Made by a program: the position numbers and the translations under genes. From Megamerina dolium (Eukaryota; Arthropoda; Insecta; Diptera; Megamerinidae): a DNA stretch of 64,000 bases. Within the stretch, counting starts at the first letter, position 1; each line of letters begins with the position of its first letter. The stretch is taken from contig OY978525.1 in NCBI GenBank assembly GCA_963854835.1, forward strand, positions 104,700,417-104,764,416, written 5' to 3'. The notes under the pieces were generated by a model. It made no database searches, was not told the origin of the DNA, and saw nothing but the letters and a program-made list of their open reading frames with translations. Shown here in pieces: positions 38,825 to 50,071 of the stretch.

Positions 38825-39520
38825 TTTTATAAGCGTTTGAAAGCCATGGAACAAAGGTAATTGGATCCCATGCGAATAGAAAGCCGAGAGATGTTGAACG
38901 CCGAATTTCCACATGGGAACAATTGCTACAAAGGCAAAAAAGAACGAGATTTTAGCATCGTATCATCACTGGTGATGAAAAATGGATCGATTAGGATAAC
39001 CCGAAGTGAAAAGAGTCTGTGTTATGCCCGACCAATCATCAACATCAACGGCAAAGCGGAATATTCATGCCGACAAGTATTTGTTGGGACCAGCTCGATG
39101 TTGTTTAATATGAGCTGCAAAAATCGAATGAAATCAACACCGGTGGCCTTTATCGAACACAATTATTGCGTTTGAGCCGTGCTTCAAAGCAAAAACGGCC
39201 GCAATACCTTGAAAGATACCACAAAGCAATTTTGCAACATGACAATACTCGTCCACATGTTGCTGAAATCGTTGAAAATACTTAGAATCACTGAAATGGG
39301 AAGTCCTATCCCACCGACCAAATAGCCCAGACATTACATCTTCCGATTACTTCTTGTTCCGATCGATGACATGCTGCCTGAAAGAACACCCACTCTTACG
39401 AAGAAGCCAAAAATTGGATCGATTCGTGGATTGCCTCAAAGCATGTCGACTTCTTCCGAAGCAGAATATGTATGCTGCCATAAAGATGGGGAAAAAGTCA
39501 TAGCTAATGATGGATAATAC
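38825..39520 (+). mobile_element. Mariner relic, no clear ends
   Basis: Degraded transposase on the plus strand. From 38861 there is a recognisable core (RIVTGDEK-like IVSSLVMKNGS, PKRRKS-like NPKCEKSL in a shifted frame). Then come blocks around 39230-39460 in other frames corresponding to the HDNTRPHVA and SPDITSSDYFL motifs and the region EEAKNWIDSWIASK. I found no convincing terminal repeats, so the extent is that of recognisable coding only. Confidence 0.75.
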
Positions 39521-40199
39521 TTTTAATAAAGTAGAAATTCTTTTTATTGTTTAAAAAAAGTCTTAAAACCAGAAAAAAGTGCCTCAAAACTAATTCAAGG
39601 CCTGACTATTTTTTTATCATTTTTCGTTTCCATTATTGGCTAATGAGGATAATTTGTATATTTTTTGAGATTGTAATATTTGATTTGATTGCGATTCCAT
39701 TGATTTATTTGGATATATGTGTATGAGTCTCAGTTTCTAAAGTCAATCAAATTTTACAGTTTATAAAAATGTATGCCTACAAACTGTTCTGAATGAACAT
39801 CAAAGTATATTTGATAATTATTTGCAAAAAGGCAATATCTTGTTCTCAAAATGGTACTCACCTGGCAACAAATAAATAATAAATATATTAGCACAAACGA
39901 TTATTCAGATCGTTTTAAAACGAATCAATAAAAAATTTGGAAAAAAAACTATGAAATATTTTTTGAAAAATACCTCTGAAATAGCACAATAGCTCTGTAC
40001 TTGAAAAATTCTTAAGTAGACAGGGTCGAAAAAGAAAATTGATCATGGCTGATCCACCTACTTAGAGTCCCGGTTTGTAGTGAATATGACTGAAAATTCC
40101 TCCAGAAGTTTCATACTTTTTAAAGAATATAGAGCGCAATTATAGGAGACCAACTCCTCCAATATTTTGACTAGATATCTAAAACATATCTAAAATGCA

Positions 40200-40272
40200 A
40201 GGTTTGTGAAGGTGCATCAACAGAACTTTTCATACGGTTTGTGAAGGTTTATCAGCAGAACTTTTCATAAGA
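40200..40272. repeat. Imperfect 37-bp tandem duplication
   Basis: GGTTTGTGAAGGT…CAGAACTTTTCATA occurs twice in immediate succession. Confidence 0.75.
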
Positions 40273-40771
40273 AAATATTGTAGAAGATTATGTATTGGTC
40301 CATCGTATTACTCCTCTACGATAAAGTTTGATTTAAAAATCTCTCTTAAGAAACAGCATAAATATACCAAATGGCGTTACTTAACGACCTTAACGAAAAA
40401 TGGTCCTTGAATAGTATTTATGCTAAGATAGATTTAATTTTGCTTATATATATTTACTAACAGAAAATAAATACTATTTAGTATATAGAAATATTCATCT
40501 AAGAAGTTGACATTATTCACAGAAATCACATTGAAAGAATTTTGGTTTTTTTTTTTCTCCAAAATTTGAAGAATTCTTAACCATAAAGAAATAAATGAAT
40601 AAAATTCCTCTGTTACATGATATTATGTGTAAATATATTTATTTAAAACTAAATATATATTTATATATGTATACGCTATAGCCTATGGGTAAGACCATGA
40701 TACATTTGATTTCTTTTTTAATTACCAATTATCGTTGTGTAAATATTTTTACTTCTTGGATTTCTTCATTA

Positions 40772-40772
40772 C

Positions 40773-40805
<33 letters not shown>

Positions 40806-40827
40806 AATCATCATCATTATCATCATT
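40772..40827. repeat. ATC microsatellite
   Basis: About 18 ATC/CAT units, with two altered units near the end. The complementary GAT repeat lies about 0.8 kb away at 41606. Confidence 0.92.
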
Positions 40828-41605
40828 TTATTCGTTTAAATAAATAAAGTAATATTTATAAGAAACCTATTACTTCTTGCTCTACAGCAAACATACAAGA
40901 AAAGCTCATCAATTTTCTACAGCAAACAAACATTTCGCATGACATTTCTTTTGCGTTCGTATCGTACATGCGTGTTTATGTAAATGTGTGAGTGTATTTA
41001 CATACGTAGGTACAAATAAACATCAAAGCGTGCTTAAGGTAAAAATACAAAATTGTCAAATGTAATTTCGCATGTGACCGCTTTTTGCTTCCTACCTACC
41101 TTTCCAATGATGATGACCATCATGATTATTACTACATACGAACGTGATTCTTTCGAATGAATTGAATCTGGTGTTTTTTTTTTTATTTCTTTACTATGTT
41201 GAGTTGTACATAATAAGACATTTATGTTTATATTACTAATGTATATGAATGTTTGTGTGACTAATTTAACGATATCACGTATATATATATATACATTAAC
41301 TAATGCTAACTACATATGTACAATATACATTTAAGTAGCAAATAGTTGTAGCAGCAAAAACCCAAGTAGTATACATATTAACTGTGACAATATTCTAAAT
41401 ATGCATATGAAGAACGCATAAAATTATGCTACACACACATATAAACATACTAATCAAGCGCTATAATGAGATATACAGGCAGAGAGACAACAAGAGAGAG
41501 ATAGAGACATAGGGTGTAAGAGTACAATCGTCAGCACCATAGTAAATTGCCATTTGTATATATTTATTTTAATAAACACCACCATAATGTTCATAATGAT
41601 GTTGT

Positions 41606-41631
41606 TGATGATGATGATGATGATGATGATG
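41606..41631. repeat. GAT microsatellite
   Basis: Eight to nine GAT units in inverted orientation relative to the ATC tract at 40772. Confidence 0.9.
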
Positions 41632-42166
41632 GCCAAGGCACGATCATGCTCCACATAAAATAAAATAAAAAAAGAGAAATACAAACAAAATCATAATACA
41701 TAATATTTATTCAACAAACGGCAACTATGACATACCACTTGCACGTTTATTCATGCTCATTCGTTCGTTAAACGACAATAATTAAGCTTTTATGCGCCTA
41801 ACTAATATGTGACTTCGTTTACTCATAATATCATCAACATCGTTGGTATGTAAATACATGCATATATATACATATATTCCTAAAATTATGCTGCTATTAA
41901 AAAGTTTTACTTCCGTTTCGTACGTTCGTTCATTGCTACCTACTTACATTCATCCAGCCATCCGGCACGACCTTTCGAATTTATTCTGTTCTCTGTTTTC
42001 CATTTTTATTTTTATTTTGTATTTTTATTACAAACAACTATACCAACGTACTTTAAATATTTGTTTTGAGCAATAAAAATGTTAATAAACTAGTAAATTG
42101 TGAAGAGCTGCACACGCATACACGCAGGTACATAAGCACGCATATATGACGTTCCATAGTCAACGA

Positions 42167-42190
42167 CAGTTCAGAACATATTCTGAACTG
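42167..42190. repeat. Perfect 10-bp hairpin
   Basis: CAGTTCAGAA (42167-42176) and TTCTGAACTG (42181-42190) pair around a CATA loop. No nearby gene explains it. Confidence 0.75.
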
Positions 42191-43527
42191 TAATGAATAC
42201 GCAAGAATTTTTTAAGCGCCTCTAATTAGGCAATAAAACAAAAAAATACAACGAAAACAGCAACAACAACAACAACAACAATGCAAAAACAAGTTGACGT
42301 GACGTTATATATAAATGTCATCGTTCAATGTAAATCCATATAAATTTTATGTGATAATCAAATGTCATAAATCAGTATGCGTACGCAATTATAAGTATGC
42401 AAGATCCTATATATTTATGTATACAACATGTACATAGCAGCTGAATTTTTAAACTATTTTCTCTATTTGCTATACAAAAAACCACAAGAATCATAACCAT
42501 AGGCTCACTCACGCACAAAATGAAGCCTACTTTTTGGCGTAAATTACTCAGTGATGGAATGTATTTAATAATCACAACAATAATAAAATAATTAATAAAT
42601 TTAAATCAGATAATTGTTACCAAAAAGTATGCCATTAATACTAACACATGCTCAACATTGTAGAAAATTTAAAATCTTATAGATTTGAGCAAAATAAAAC
42701 ACCGAATATTCTTTAAAAAATGTTCTGAATTGTTTAATAGTTTAAGTAACATATTTATGTATTACTTTCATAATTTCAATTTGGCCACTTACGTAAAGCC
42801 ATGTGAATATGAATATAGCGAAAAAATTAATTTTTGTTTTAATGAAAAATACATTAATCATATTGTTGAGTTTATTTGTGTGGGCTTTCTTGTTCGTCCA
42901 TATATATGTAATATTAATAATATATTTTCTCATCCCTTTAAAAAACTATTCTATTCATTTTCATAAATTTAATGTGACTGCAACAGCAGGCAATCAGTCT
43001 AGAATGTATAAATTTATTTTCCAAAAAACAAAAGTTATACCAAAAAACAATTACTTAGCAATAATAATAATAATAATAACAATAACAATAATAATAGCAA
43101 TAAACAGAAAATGCAAAAATGATATATATTTTGGCATTGAATTTTACAAAATTTCTTATTCAATGTGTAGATGAGAGAAAATGCATTTCTTGGAGTGCAT
43201 AAAAATCACCACAGGATATTATATAAATACAAATGGATATCATAGTAGTAATAAGTATGTACATCATCACTGCATATCATTTATAAGAATGTTGCCAAGA
43301 AAAAATGTATGAGTATATATTTCATTTTTGGCTAGCAAATTTTTTTTGGGCACTTTTCAAAATATTTCTATTTCGACTAGTAGCATATTCTTTAGTTTGC
43401 TTTTTTATTTTCTTTATTTTATTTTTGTAGTAACTTGTATTGCAATAAATATATAGTCTAATTCAACAGGTATTTTGTGAGTATTAAATTCATAAAACTC
43501 ACAAAGAGACCTAGTCATAATGAATTG

Positions 43528-44021
43528 TAATTATTCACTTTGTTTTTATTCAATGTTTATTCACTTTGTTTTTATTTTACAGAACAATACAATGTATGCG
43601 ATTTTAATAATTTACTAATTTTAGGAATAATAATTTACATGTATGTGTAAGTACATATATGTTTTAATTACAGAGTATGAGACTCATAAAAAGAAATTCG
43701 AGTAAGTATCCAGTAATATAAAGAAATTTAAAACACTGTTTATTTCGACGATCAAACATGCGCGGAATAGCACGATCTCGATAGACTCTAGGACCGAAGG
43801 TGATATATGATAACATCGGTCGATCATAACGCGAACCGCGAAAACCCAAAAACATAAAAGGGGAATTTATGTGGAGAGTTGGGTTGCCATATGGTAAGTA
43901 TGCAAGGTAAGGTAAGTAAAACTGGTAAGTATCATTAATTCATTTTATAAATACTATTTCATTATTTTTACTTCCTTCTTTCAGGGACTGGCCATATGGC
44001 TTGTCTAAAGGGATTTAGACA
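43528..44021 (-). repeat. 3' LTR of the BEL/Pao element
   Basis: 494 bp, matching 50940-51433 except C versus A at 43922/51334. On the element strand it begins TGTCTAAATCCC and ends in AATTA. It holds a 63-codon frame (43664-43855) of no recognised family and an AATAAA (minus strand) at 43739-43744. The edge next to the host flank contains a short tandem duplication of a TTTATTCACTTTG unit. Confidence 0.95.
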
Positions 44022-44023
44022 TC

Positions 44024-44059
44024 GCGGCCCGCATGCACTCGTGCATTAATTGAGTGCAT
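44024..44059. repeat. GC-rich stem-loop at the 3' LTR junction
   Basis: ATGCACTC at 44033-44040 pairs with GAGTGCAT at 44052-44059 around an 11-nt loop, next to GCGGCCCGC at 44024-44032. This occupies the place where a purine-rich plus-strand primer should abut the LTR. Confidence 0.55.
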
Positions 44060-44642
44060 CTCGTAGACGGGACAGTGAACCGATCGCGTCCTCGATCGCT
44101 CGAGCTGTCCTCCGACGAACATCGGGAGTCGGTCGTTGTCTCGGCTGGGAGCTTCTCGGGGTGGAAGCTACATGTGGTTGCTCGACGCGACGAGAGCGCG
44201 GAGGGTTTCGCTGCAATCCGTGGCGGAGGTCCTCAGGTCTGCGCCGATGCCGGGGTTCAGGACGATGCCTCGTGCGTCCGCCTTCAGGTTGTCCACGTGG
44301 CGCACGATTAAGTCGTCGACGCTGTTGGGTGGTGCGGCGATTCGGCGGCCCATGCCCAGTAGGGGACCGGGCCGGATGGAGGAGCGTGTGATGCGCCAAT
44401 CTGCATTTTTTGCATGAGTTTGGCGAATCACACGATCCGGTCCCGTGCGACCGAGCCAGGCAGTTGCGGCAGTATCGATGCGCGCGCACCACATCCTCCC
44501 TCTGGCTTGTGTTCATCGCCAAAAACCCGCGGAAATACCGCAGAGCGTGGAGCCGATGACATAGTTGGCACCGATGATGATCGCTATGGGCGGAACTGGA
44601 AAGATAAAATTTGAAAACGGAAAGCTTAAGGGCTTGAGCCAA
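44046..44642 (-). CDS. Extra Gag-like zinc-knuckle frame between integrase and 3' LTR
   Basis: An open stretch of 198 codons (198 residues if the first TTG codon is counted) that lacks an upstream ATG; the first in-frame ATG is at MNTSQRED. Residues about 25-95 form a compact metal-binding block with the same layout as BEL Gag nucleocapsid: CQLCHRLHALRYF, CRNCLARSHGTGSC, CKKCRLAHHTLLH. The rest is an Arg/Pro-rich linker and a short helical end (AIEDAIGSLSRLRDALN). The DNA is far richer in GC than the rest of the element. Two good 3' splice sites precede it on this strand (TTTTATCTTTCCAG about 44603; CTCTTTTTTTCGCTATCAG about 44649), so it may be expressed as a spliced 3' frame or be a captured exon. 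It differs clearly from the element's own Gag, so it is not a simple duplication. Function unknown; a nucleic-acid-binding role is inferred. Confidence 0.6.
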   Translation of the reverse strand: MAQALKLSVFKFYLSSSAHSDHHRCQLCHRLHALRYFRGFLAMNTSQREDVVRAHRYCRNCLARSHGTGSCDSPNSCKKCRLAHHTLLHPARSPTGHGPPNRRTTQQRRRLNRAPRGQPEGGRTRHRPEPRHRRRPEDLRHGLQRNPPRSRRVEQPHVASTPRSSQPRQRPTPDVRRRTARAIEDAIGSLSRLRDALN

Positions 44643-44679
44643 AGTCTGATAGCGAAAAAAAGAGATTTTTTTTTTGATA

Positions 44680-45201
44680 TTATGATTTTACGCGAGCGGC
44701 AAAATACATAATTTTACTATGGGCCGCTTGAGAACGGCTGATTTTGTCCGAATATCTGCGACACGTGACGCGCCCGAGACTCCATTCGTTGGGGGGCAGC
44801 AGCTCATCCTTGATGACCACCAGTTGACCTACTTCCAGCTCCTTTTGAGGGTGTTTCCATTTGTAGCGTTTGTGCAGATCTTGTAGGTACTCAGTTTTCC
44901 ATCTGCGGCTGAACTGGTGGTGAAGCGCCTTGAGTTTTTCCCATCGGTTTATCAGGGATATATCTTCCGAGTTGGGTTCGGGCAAGGCCGTTAGTGGAGC
45001 ACCTCGCAGGAAGTGACCTGGAGTTAGCGCTATCAGTTCGTTGGGATCTTGAGAGAGGGGAGACAATGGTCTAGAGTTGAGCACGGCTTCGATTCTACAG
45101 AGCAGAGTTGAGAACTCTTCGAAGCGGAATTTTTGATTGCCGGCAGTCTTTTTGAGATGAGCCTTAAAGCTTTTGACTGCCGACTCCCAGAGACCGCCCA
45201 T
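44680..45201 (-). pseudogene. pol: BEL/Pao integrase C-terminal part with DUF5641
   Basis: Begins at the third catalytic motif (MGGLWESAVKSFK) and runs through LNSRPLSPLSQDPNELIALTPGHFL into the DUF5641 domain (RWKTEYLQDLHKRYKWK, VGQLVVIKDELLPPNEWSLGRV). Near 44765 the register changes again: the usual C-terminal DUF5641 signature (RPIVKLCILPL) is present in the neighbouring frame rather than in this one, so the tail here is out of frame. Confidence 0.88.
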
Positions 45202-46136
45202 GTGAGGCGCACTGGGAGGAATAAAAACCCAGTCAATACCTTGCGGAGAGTATTGGCCAGAATATCTTTGGACACCTCCTTAGAGAATTTGAGGAATTCT
45301 TTACTCATGACTCTTTGAGCTCCAACGAAAGTTGTACCATTATCCGACATGATTTTGCGGGGAAGGCCTCTTCTGCCAACGAATCTGGCGAATGCGGCGC
45401 GGAATGCCTCTGTAGAGAGATCAGAGCACAATTCCAAATGAATGGCCTTTGTGGAAAAGCATACAAATACAGCCACATACCCTTTGAGAAAGGCAGCAGT
45501 TCGAAGCGTAGATGCTTTAATTTGGAATGGGCCTGCAAAATCAACACCTGTGGTCGCGAAAGGTACCGACAAGTTACACCGTTCAGGCGGCAGAGCTGCC
45601 ATAATCTGTGATCGAACCTTTTGTTTGTGGATGGTACAAACTTTGCATAGAAATATGCATTTCCTTATTTGGGGCTTAAGACGAGGAATATAGAATTCTT
45701 GTCGAGCCATTCGGAACATGAGCCTTTGTTCTGCGTGTAGGAGCAGTGTATGGAGAAACTCGAGGTACAAAACGCAAAATCGGGATTTTTCAGGAAGAAT
45801 TATGAGGTGGCGCTCACTATACCTAAGACCAGAATGAGCTAATCGACCATTTACTCTCATGAGATTTTCCTTGTCGAGAAAAGGATTTAAAGTCAGCAAA
45901 GAGCTTTTATTGCTGACTGCGGTTGAGCTGAGAAGAGCCTTCAGCTCTTTGGGAAAATATTGCCATTGGGCTAACGAGATTAGCCGGCTTTTTGCGAAAC
46001 GAATTTCGTCCTGCGAGAGTGAGGAATTCGAAATTGGAGAAGATTTTCGCAATTTAGAGAGTCCGTTATGGACAAAACGGAAGACGTAGTGCCCTTGAAA
46101 ATGATGAGAACCGATCGAGAATGTCGGTATGGTCAT
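45033..46136 (-). pseudogene. pol: BEL/Pao integrase, N-terminal and central part
   Basis: The frame resumes after the break near 46085. It contains a zinc-binding region (…LLLHAEQRLMFRMARQEFYIP…, CKVCTIHKQK) and the first two acidic residues of the integrase core (GVDFAGPF, SDNGTTFVG). From about 45250 the frame is wrong (LTGFLFLPVRLTW…). The glutamate-bearing MGGLWESAVKSFK motif continues in the frame of the next feature, so a small indel near 45250 separates the two halves. Confidence 0.88.
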
Positions 46137-48006
46137 CTAACGTGAGAAGAACCTCTACTTTCCTTTGCTCGGGGGGCAAAGTACTGGAAAGTGTTGGTTT
46201 TGGCCAGGCTTCTTCGGGGTGATGAATCCATGCAGGGCCATTCCACCAAAGAGTATTGGACACAAGATCTTGGGGCTTGCATCCGCGTGTACCCAAATCA
46301 GCTGGATTTTCGCTGCTGATGACATGGCGCCAGATAGCATTTCCAACGTTTTGGAGTATCTGGGCTGTACGATTAGCGACGTACGTTTTCCATGTGTGAG
46401 GTGGTTTTTCCAGCCATGCGAGAACGATTTGAGAGTCGGACCAGAAAAATATGTCTGAGAATTCGACATCTAAAGTTTCTTTAACTGACTTGGCTAGGTG
46501 CGAAAGTAAAACGGCGCCACACAATTCCAAACGTGGTAAGCTGACCGTCTGCAGAGGTGCAACTTTTCCTTTAGCCACCAGTAAATGACAGGATATTTGA
46601 TTATTCATGTCCATTGATCGTATGTACAGGGCTGCACAATACGCTTTCTCTGAAGCGTCACAAAATCCATGAAGCTGGATTCGCTTTTTGGGAGAGAATT
46701 GTACCCATCGAGGGATTTCGATGAGACCAATGGACGAAATGTTCTCCAGAAATACATTCCATTTGAAGAGCGATCTGGGTTTCACGCATTCATCGCAGTC
46801 GGTGCCTTCTAACCAGAGCTCTTGGAGAAGCAGCTTGGCTTGAGTCATGATGGGCGAGAGCCATCCTGCCGGGTCAAAAAGTTTCGCAACGGCAGATAAA
46901 ATTTGACGCTTGGTAGCAGCGGATGTTGTTTCGATGGGCGATACTGAGTACGAGAATGTGTCAGTCAATGCATTCCATCGTATTCCAAGGGTTTTTGTGG
47001 CACTGGCACTTTCAAATTTTAGAAAATCAGAATCGAGAAGTTCTGATTTTGGGATATTTGCTAAAAATTTAGGATGATTTGCAGTAATCTTTCGTAATGG
47101 AAATCCTGCGGAGTTGAGGACTTGTATCACTTGAGATAAAGATTCTACTGCATCTGGAATTGTATGTGAACCAGATAATACGTCATCCACATAGGTTTCT
47201 TTGAAGATTATTTTTTCCACGAGAGGGAATTTCTTCTTGGAATCCTTAGCCAATTGTTGCAGTGTTCTAATGGCTAAATATGGAGCGCAATTTACACCAA
47301 ATGTGACTGTCTTCAACCGGAAGTCCTGAATTGGAGAATTTGGTGACCTGCGAAAGAGAATTCGCTGGAAATCCTGGTCGTCATGGTGGACAAGAATTTG
47401 TCGGTACATCTTTTGTACATCACCATTGAAAACGAATTGATATAGTCGCCACCTCAGAATGAGAACCATGAGATCTGGTTGTAATGTGGGACCTATATGT
47501 AATACGTCGTTAAGAGAATGGCCTGAGCCGCTGCTTCTTGAGGCATTAAAAACAACACGCACTTTGGTGGTTTTCTTTTCTGGCCTCACCACTGCATGAT
47601 GTGGCAGGTAAAATGAGAAATACTTGCCATCAGAGATGATTTCATGCGAGCCTGTGGGTTCCATATGATCCAGCGTGAGGTATTCTTCGAGAACCTCATC
47701 GTAAATGGCTTTGAGATCGCCTTTCTTTGAAAAATTTTTCTCCATACTGCGAAATTGATTATAGGCTATGGTTCGGGAGTGACCAAGAGCCGTAAGAGCG
47801 GGAAAACTGGATTTAAATGGAAGCCTGACCACATATCTTCCATCTGACCTACGAGATGTGGTCCTCTGATAGTAGTCTTCACAGGCTATATCTTCTTCCG
47901 ATACTTGAGCTGGCTGATTGACTTCTTCCTGTTCCCAAAACTTCCTTAGTTGAGAACTAAGAAGTTCATTGGAAACTTCCTCTACCTGTGTCGAGAATGT
48001 TGACAC
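46066..48006 (-). pseudogene. pol: BEL/Pao reverse transcriptase and RNase H (Peptidase_A17 region)
   Basis: A long open stretch of about 646 codons. Reverse transcriptase motifs are clear: RVVFNASRSSGSG early, FNGDVQKMYRQI in the palm, and the catalytic YVDD at residues 272-275 (DNA 47182-47193). The A17/RNase H part follows (LFDPAGWLSPI, LHGFCDASEKAYCAALY, FFWSDSQIVLAWL). It is continuous with the protease upstream apart from the TAG at 48034. The domain is left by a frame break near 46085. The catalytic residues I can check are intact. Confidence 0.92.
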
Positions 48007-48033
48007 TTTTTGAGAGATAGGGCCACTAATTAC

Positions 48034-48468
48034 CTAGCCAAATATCGTATTCTGTGCGAGAAGGCTTCCACAGATATTATGGCGGATTCCGGTTAGGAGG
48101 ATTTGAGGAATCAAATCACTACCTATGACCATGTCAATTTGCGCCTGCACGAAGCAATTCGGGTCAGCCAAATCTAACATTTCGAATTGCTGCCAATCGA
48201 GCTTAGAAATTTTAAATGTGGGTAGAAATTTGGTCAATTGTGAGAGTACAATTGCCCGTGTCTGTAACTTTTTATTAGCCTTTGGGGCGACTAACGTAAC
48301 GGTACAAGTCTGGTTAGAGTTTTGGATGGTTTTGCCACCCATTCCAGAAATTTCGACGTGAGTTGCTTGCGAAGGAAGCCTCAGCCGATTTTGTACCTTG
48401 GTAGAGATGAACCTTGAGTCGATGAGAACCTTGGTCGATGAGTGCTCGAACCTTGTGAAGTTCTCCAA
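48034..48468 (-). pseudogene. BEL/Pao protease (DUF1758) fragment
   Basis: The retropepsin-like domain resumes in another frame after the break near 48420 (RFISTKVQNRLRLP, then VEISGMGGKT and the late DMVIGSDLIPQILL motif). The catalytic aspartate region (ALIDQGS) is only in the overlapping gag frame. The frame ends at a TAG at 48034-48036, in the same frame as the downstream reverse transcriptase and where the family normally has a tryptophan: a nonsense change, not a natural boundary. Confidence 0.85.
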
Positions 48469-50071
48469 GATGCTCTATAGAGACAAGAGCTGTGGGTAAA
48501 AGAGTTCTTTCTTCATTTGAGGTGAACAATGCTTGCACCTTTGAAGAAGATTTGGAGCATGATGAGCAGGGTTGCTCATCTTCGGATGATCGGTCCTGAG
48601 ATCTCCGGCTTCTCGAGTTTCTTGAGGGGGTTATCGTCTGCTGCGTGCTCTTTTTCTTATTGTGCGGCTGAAGCGTGGAGGTTTGCGCCAAAACCTTGGT
48701 GTTCCTACTGGGAATATTGTCTGCTGGTATGTGAAGCATCGTGTGATGCCTTCGCTGACATTGCAAACAGGAGTGTTTGCTCTTGCAGTCCCGTTTATGG
48801 TGAGTAAAGGCCAGGCAGTTCTCACAGAGATTGTGTTCTCGAACAAGCCTCACTCTATCACGAACAACTAACTTTTTAAACCGCTCACAGGATTTAAGCG
48901 AATGTGGGGCTTCGCAGATTGGACAAGAGAATGTCCGATTGCTTTCTGCAAAAAAGTTTTGGGTTTTGTTCTGGGATCTGTTTTGTGGAAATCCTGATTT
49001 ATTTGGCTTGACGCTGTTGAGCCTCTCCACGACTTCGTACCTTAGAGTCAGGAATTCGTCCATTTGCTGCCATGTTGGGAGATCCTTGCGGGAACTTAGG
49101 GATTGTTCCCAGAGAGCCAAGGAATCTTCAGGCAGTTTTGAACAGCAGATATGTACCAGGATCGGGTCCCAATTCTCTGTCGAGACGCCTTGAGAGGATA
49201 AGACGGACAGAGAATTATTGATCGTGGTTTGCAATTTCTGAATTGCTTCGCTATTCTCGTAACTCACTTGAGGGAGGTTCAAGAGAGTTTTTATCTGCTT
49301 ATCGACCAGAATTCGCTTGTTTTCGAAGCGGGCCTTTAGCGCATTCCATGCCAATTCGAAATTTTCGTTGTTGAGCGCGTACTGCTTCACAATAGCTCCA
49401 GCTTTTCCTGCAGTTTTGTATCGGAGATGATACAGTTTTTGGGCAGAAGAGAGTTTAGGGTGGTTTATGTAAACCGCCGTAAACATGTCGCGGAAGGACG
49501 TCCATTCTTCGTACCCGCCGGAAAATGTTTCGGTATCACAAGTAGGAACAGTCAGGCAAATCGCGGAATTATTTGCCTGCTCTGTTGCAGAAATAGAGTT
49601 AATTTCTGCTTGTGATGGAAGTTCCAATCTGGAGGCCGATTGAACTTCTAAGAGATCCGAAATCTGTGCTTTTATGGTGTGCACGCGCTCTTGGCAGTGT
49701 TCCATTTTATTTCTCTCTGCCATTTTGAAGTTACTGGGCAGCTCGTCTTCATCCGTTAAACCTACTCTTCTAAACGTGGACTTGACTTGATCATAATAGC
49801 AGCTCAAGTCCTCGAGCTTAGCCTTCAGGAGAGAAGGCGTTAAGTCTTCAACCGGAATTGTTGAAAACTTCGTGCAGAAATGCACCAGGTTGTCCGCCTC
49901 GAAAATGAACTCATTCATGGAGGGGTCATAAGCTCTTTTCCTAGGGGTTTTCTTTGTTTCGGATGGAACTTTTGGCATTTTTTCCATTGCGCCTTTTGGA
50001 ATAGCGCCAGCTGACTCTGCCCTACGACCTTCAGCAATTTCCTGCTTTTCTGGTGATTTCGTCACCGGCAT
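48314..50071 (-). pseudogene. gag: BEL/Pao Gag (DUF1759 plus zinc knuckles)
   Basis: The frame has 585 codons from an ATG at 50071. After a basic, proline-rich N terminus, a DUF1759-type capsid region lies at about residues 185-330 (GGYEEWTSFRDMF, KLYHLRYKTAGKA). Then come the BEL-type nucleocapsid knuckles CENCLAFTHHKRDC and CLQCQRRHHTMLH at about 410-465, and a basic/serine-rich linker. The frame enters the start of the aspartic protease (ALIDQGS) and then leaves it at a frame break near 48420, so the last ~35 codons are out of register. The Gag part itself looks undamaged and could still be made. Confidence 0.9.

Larger units (their letters stand above)
39521..43522. other. Non-coding left flank of the BEL/Pao insertion
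   Basis: Four kilobases holding only microsatellites (ATC, GAT, AAC at 42256-42281, AAT at 43063-43100), a 37-bp duplication and a hairpin. Open stretches near 42.7-43.2 kb look like chance frames. Confidence 0.45.

Noticed and set aside
40772..41631. ATC and GAT tracts as arms of a functional inverted repeat or a CRISPR-like array
   Set aside because: Simple trinucleotide microsatellites 0.8 kb apart; no spacers and no unique arm sequence.
43664..43855. 63-codon frame in each LTR as a separate gene
   Set aside because: Identical because the LTRs are identical; no family resemblance, and it lies in promoter/terminator sequence.
44050..44494. Overlapping GC-rich frames on the plus strand and a second minus frame in the extra module
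   Set aside because: High GC content lowers stop frequency in all frames; only the zinc-knuckle frame carries a recognisable motif.
45133..49615. Plus-strand open stretches across the BEL/Pao coding region
   Set aside because: They are antisense shadows of gag-pol; no plus-strand motifs.
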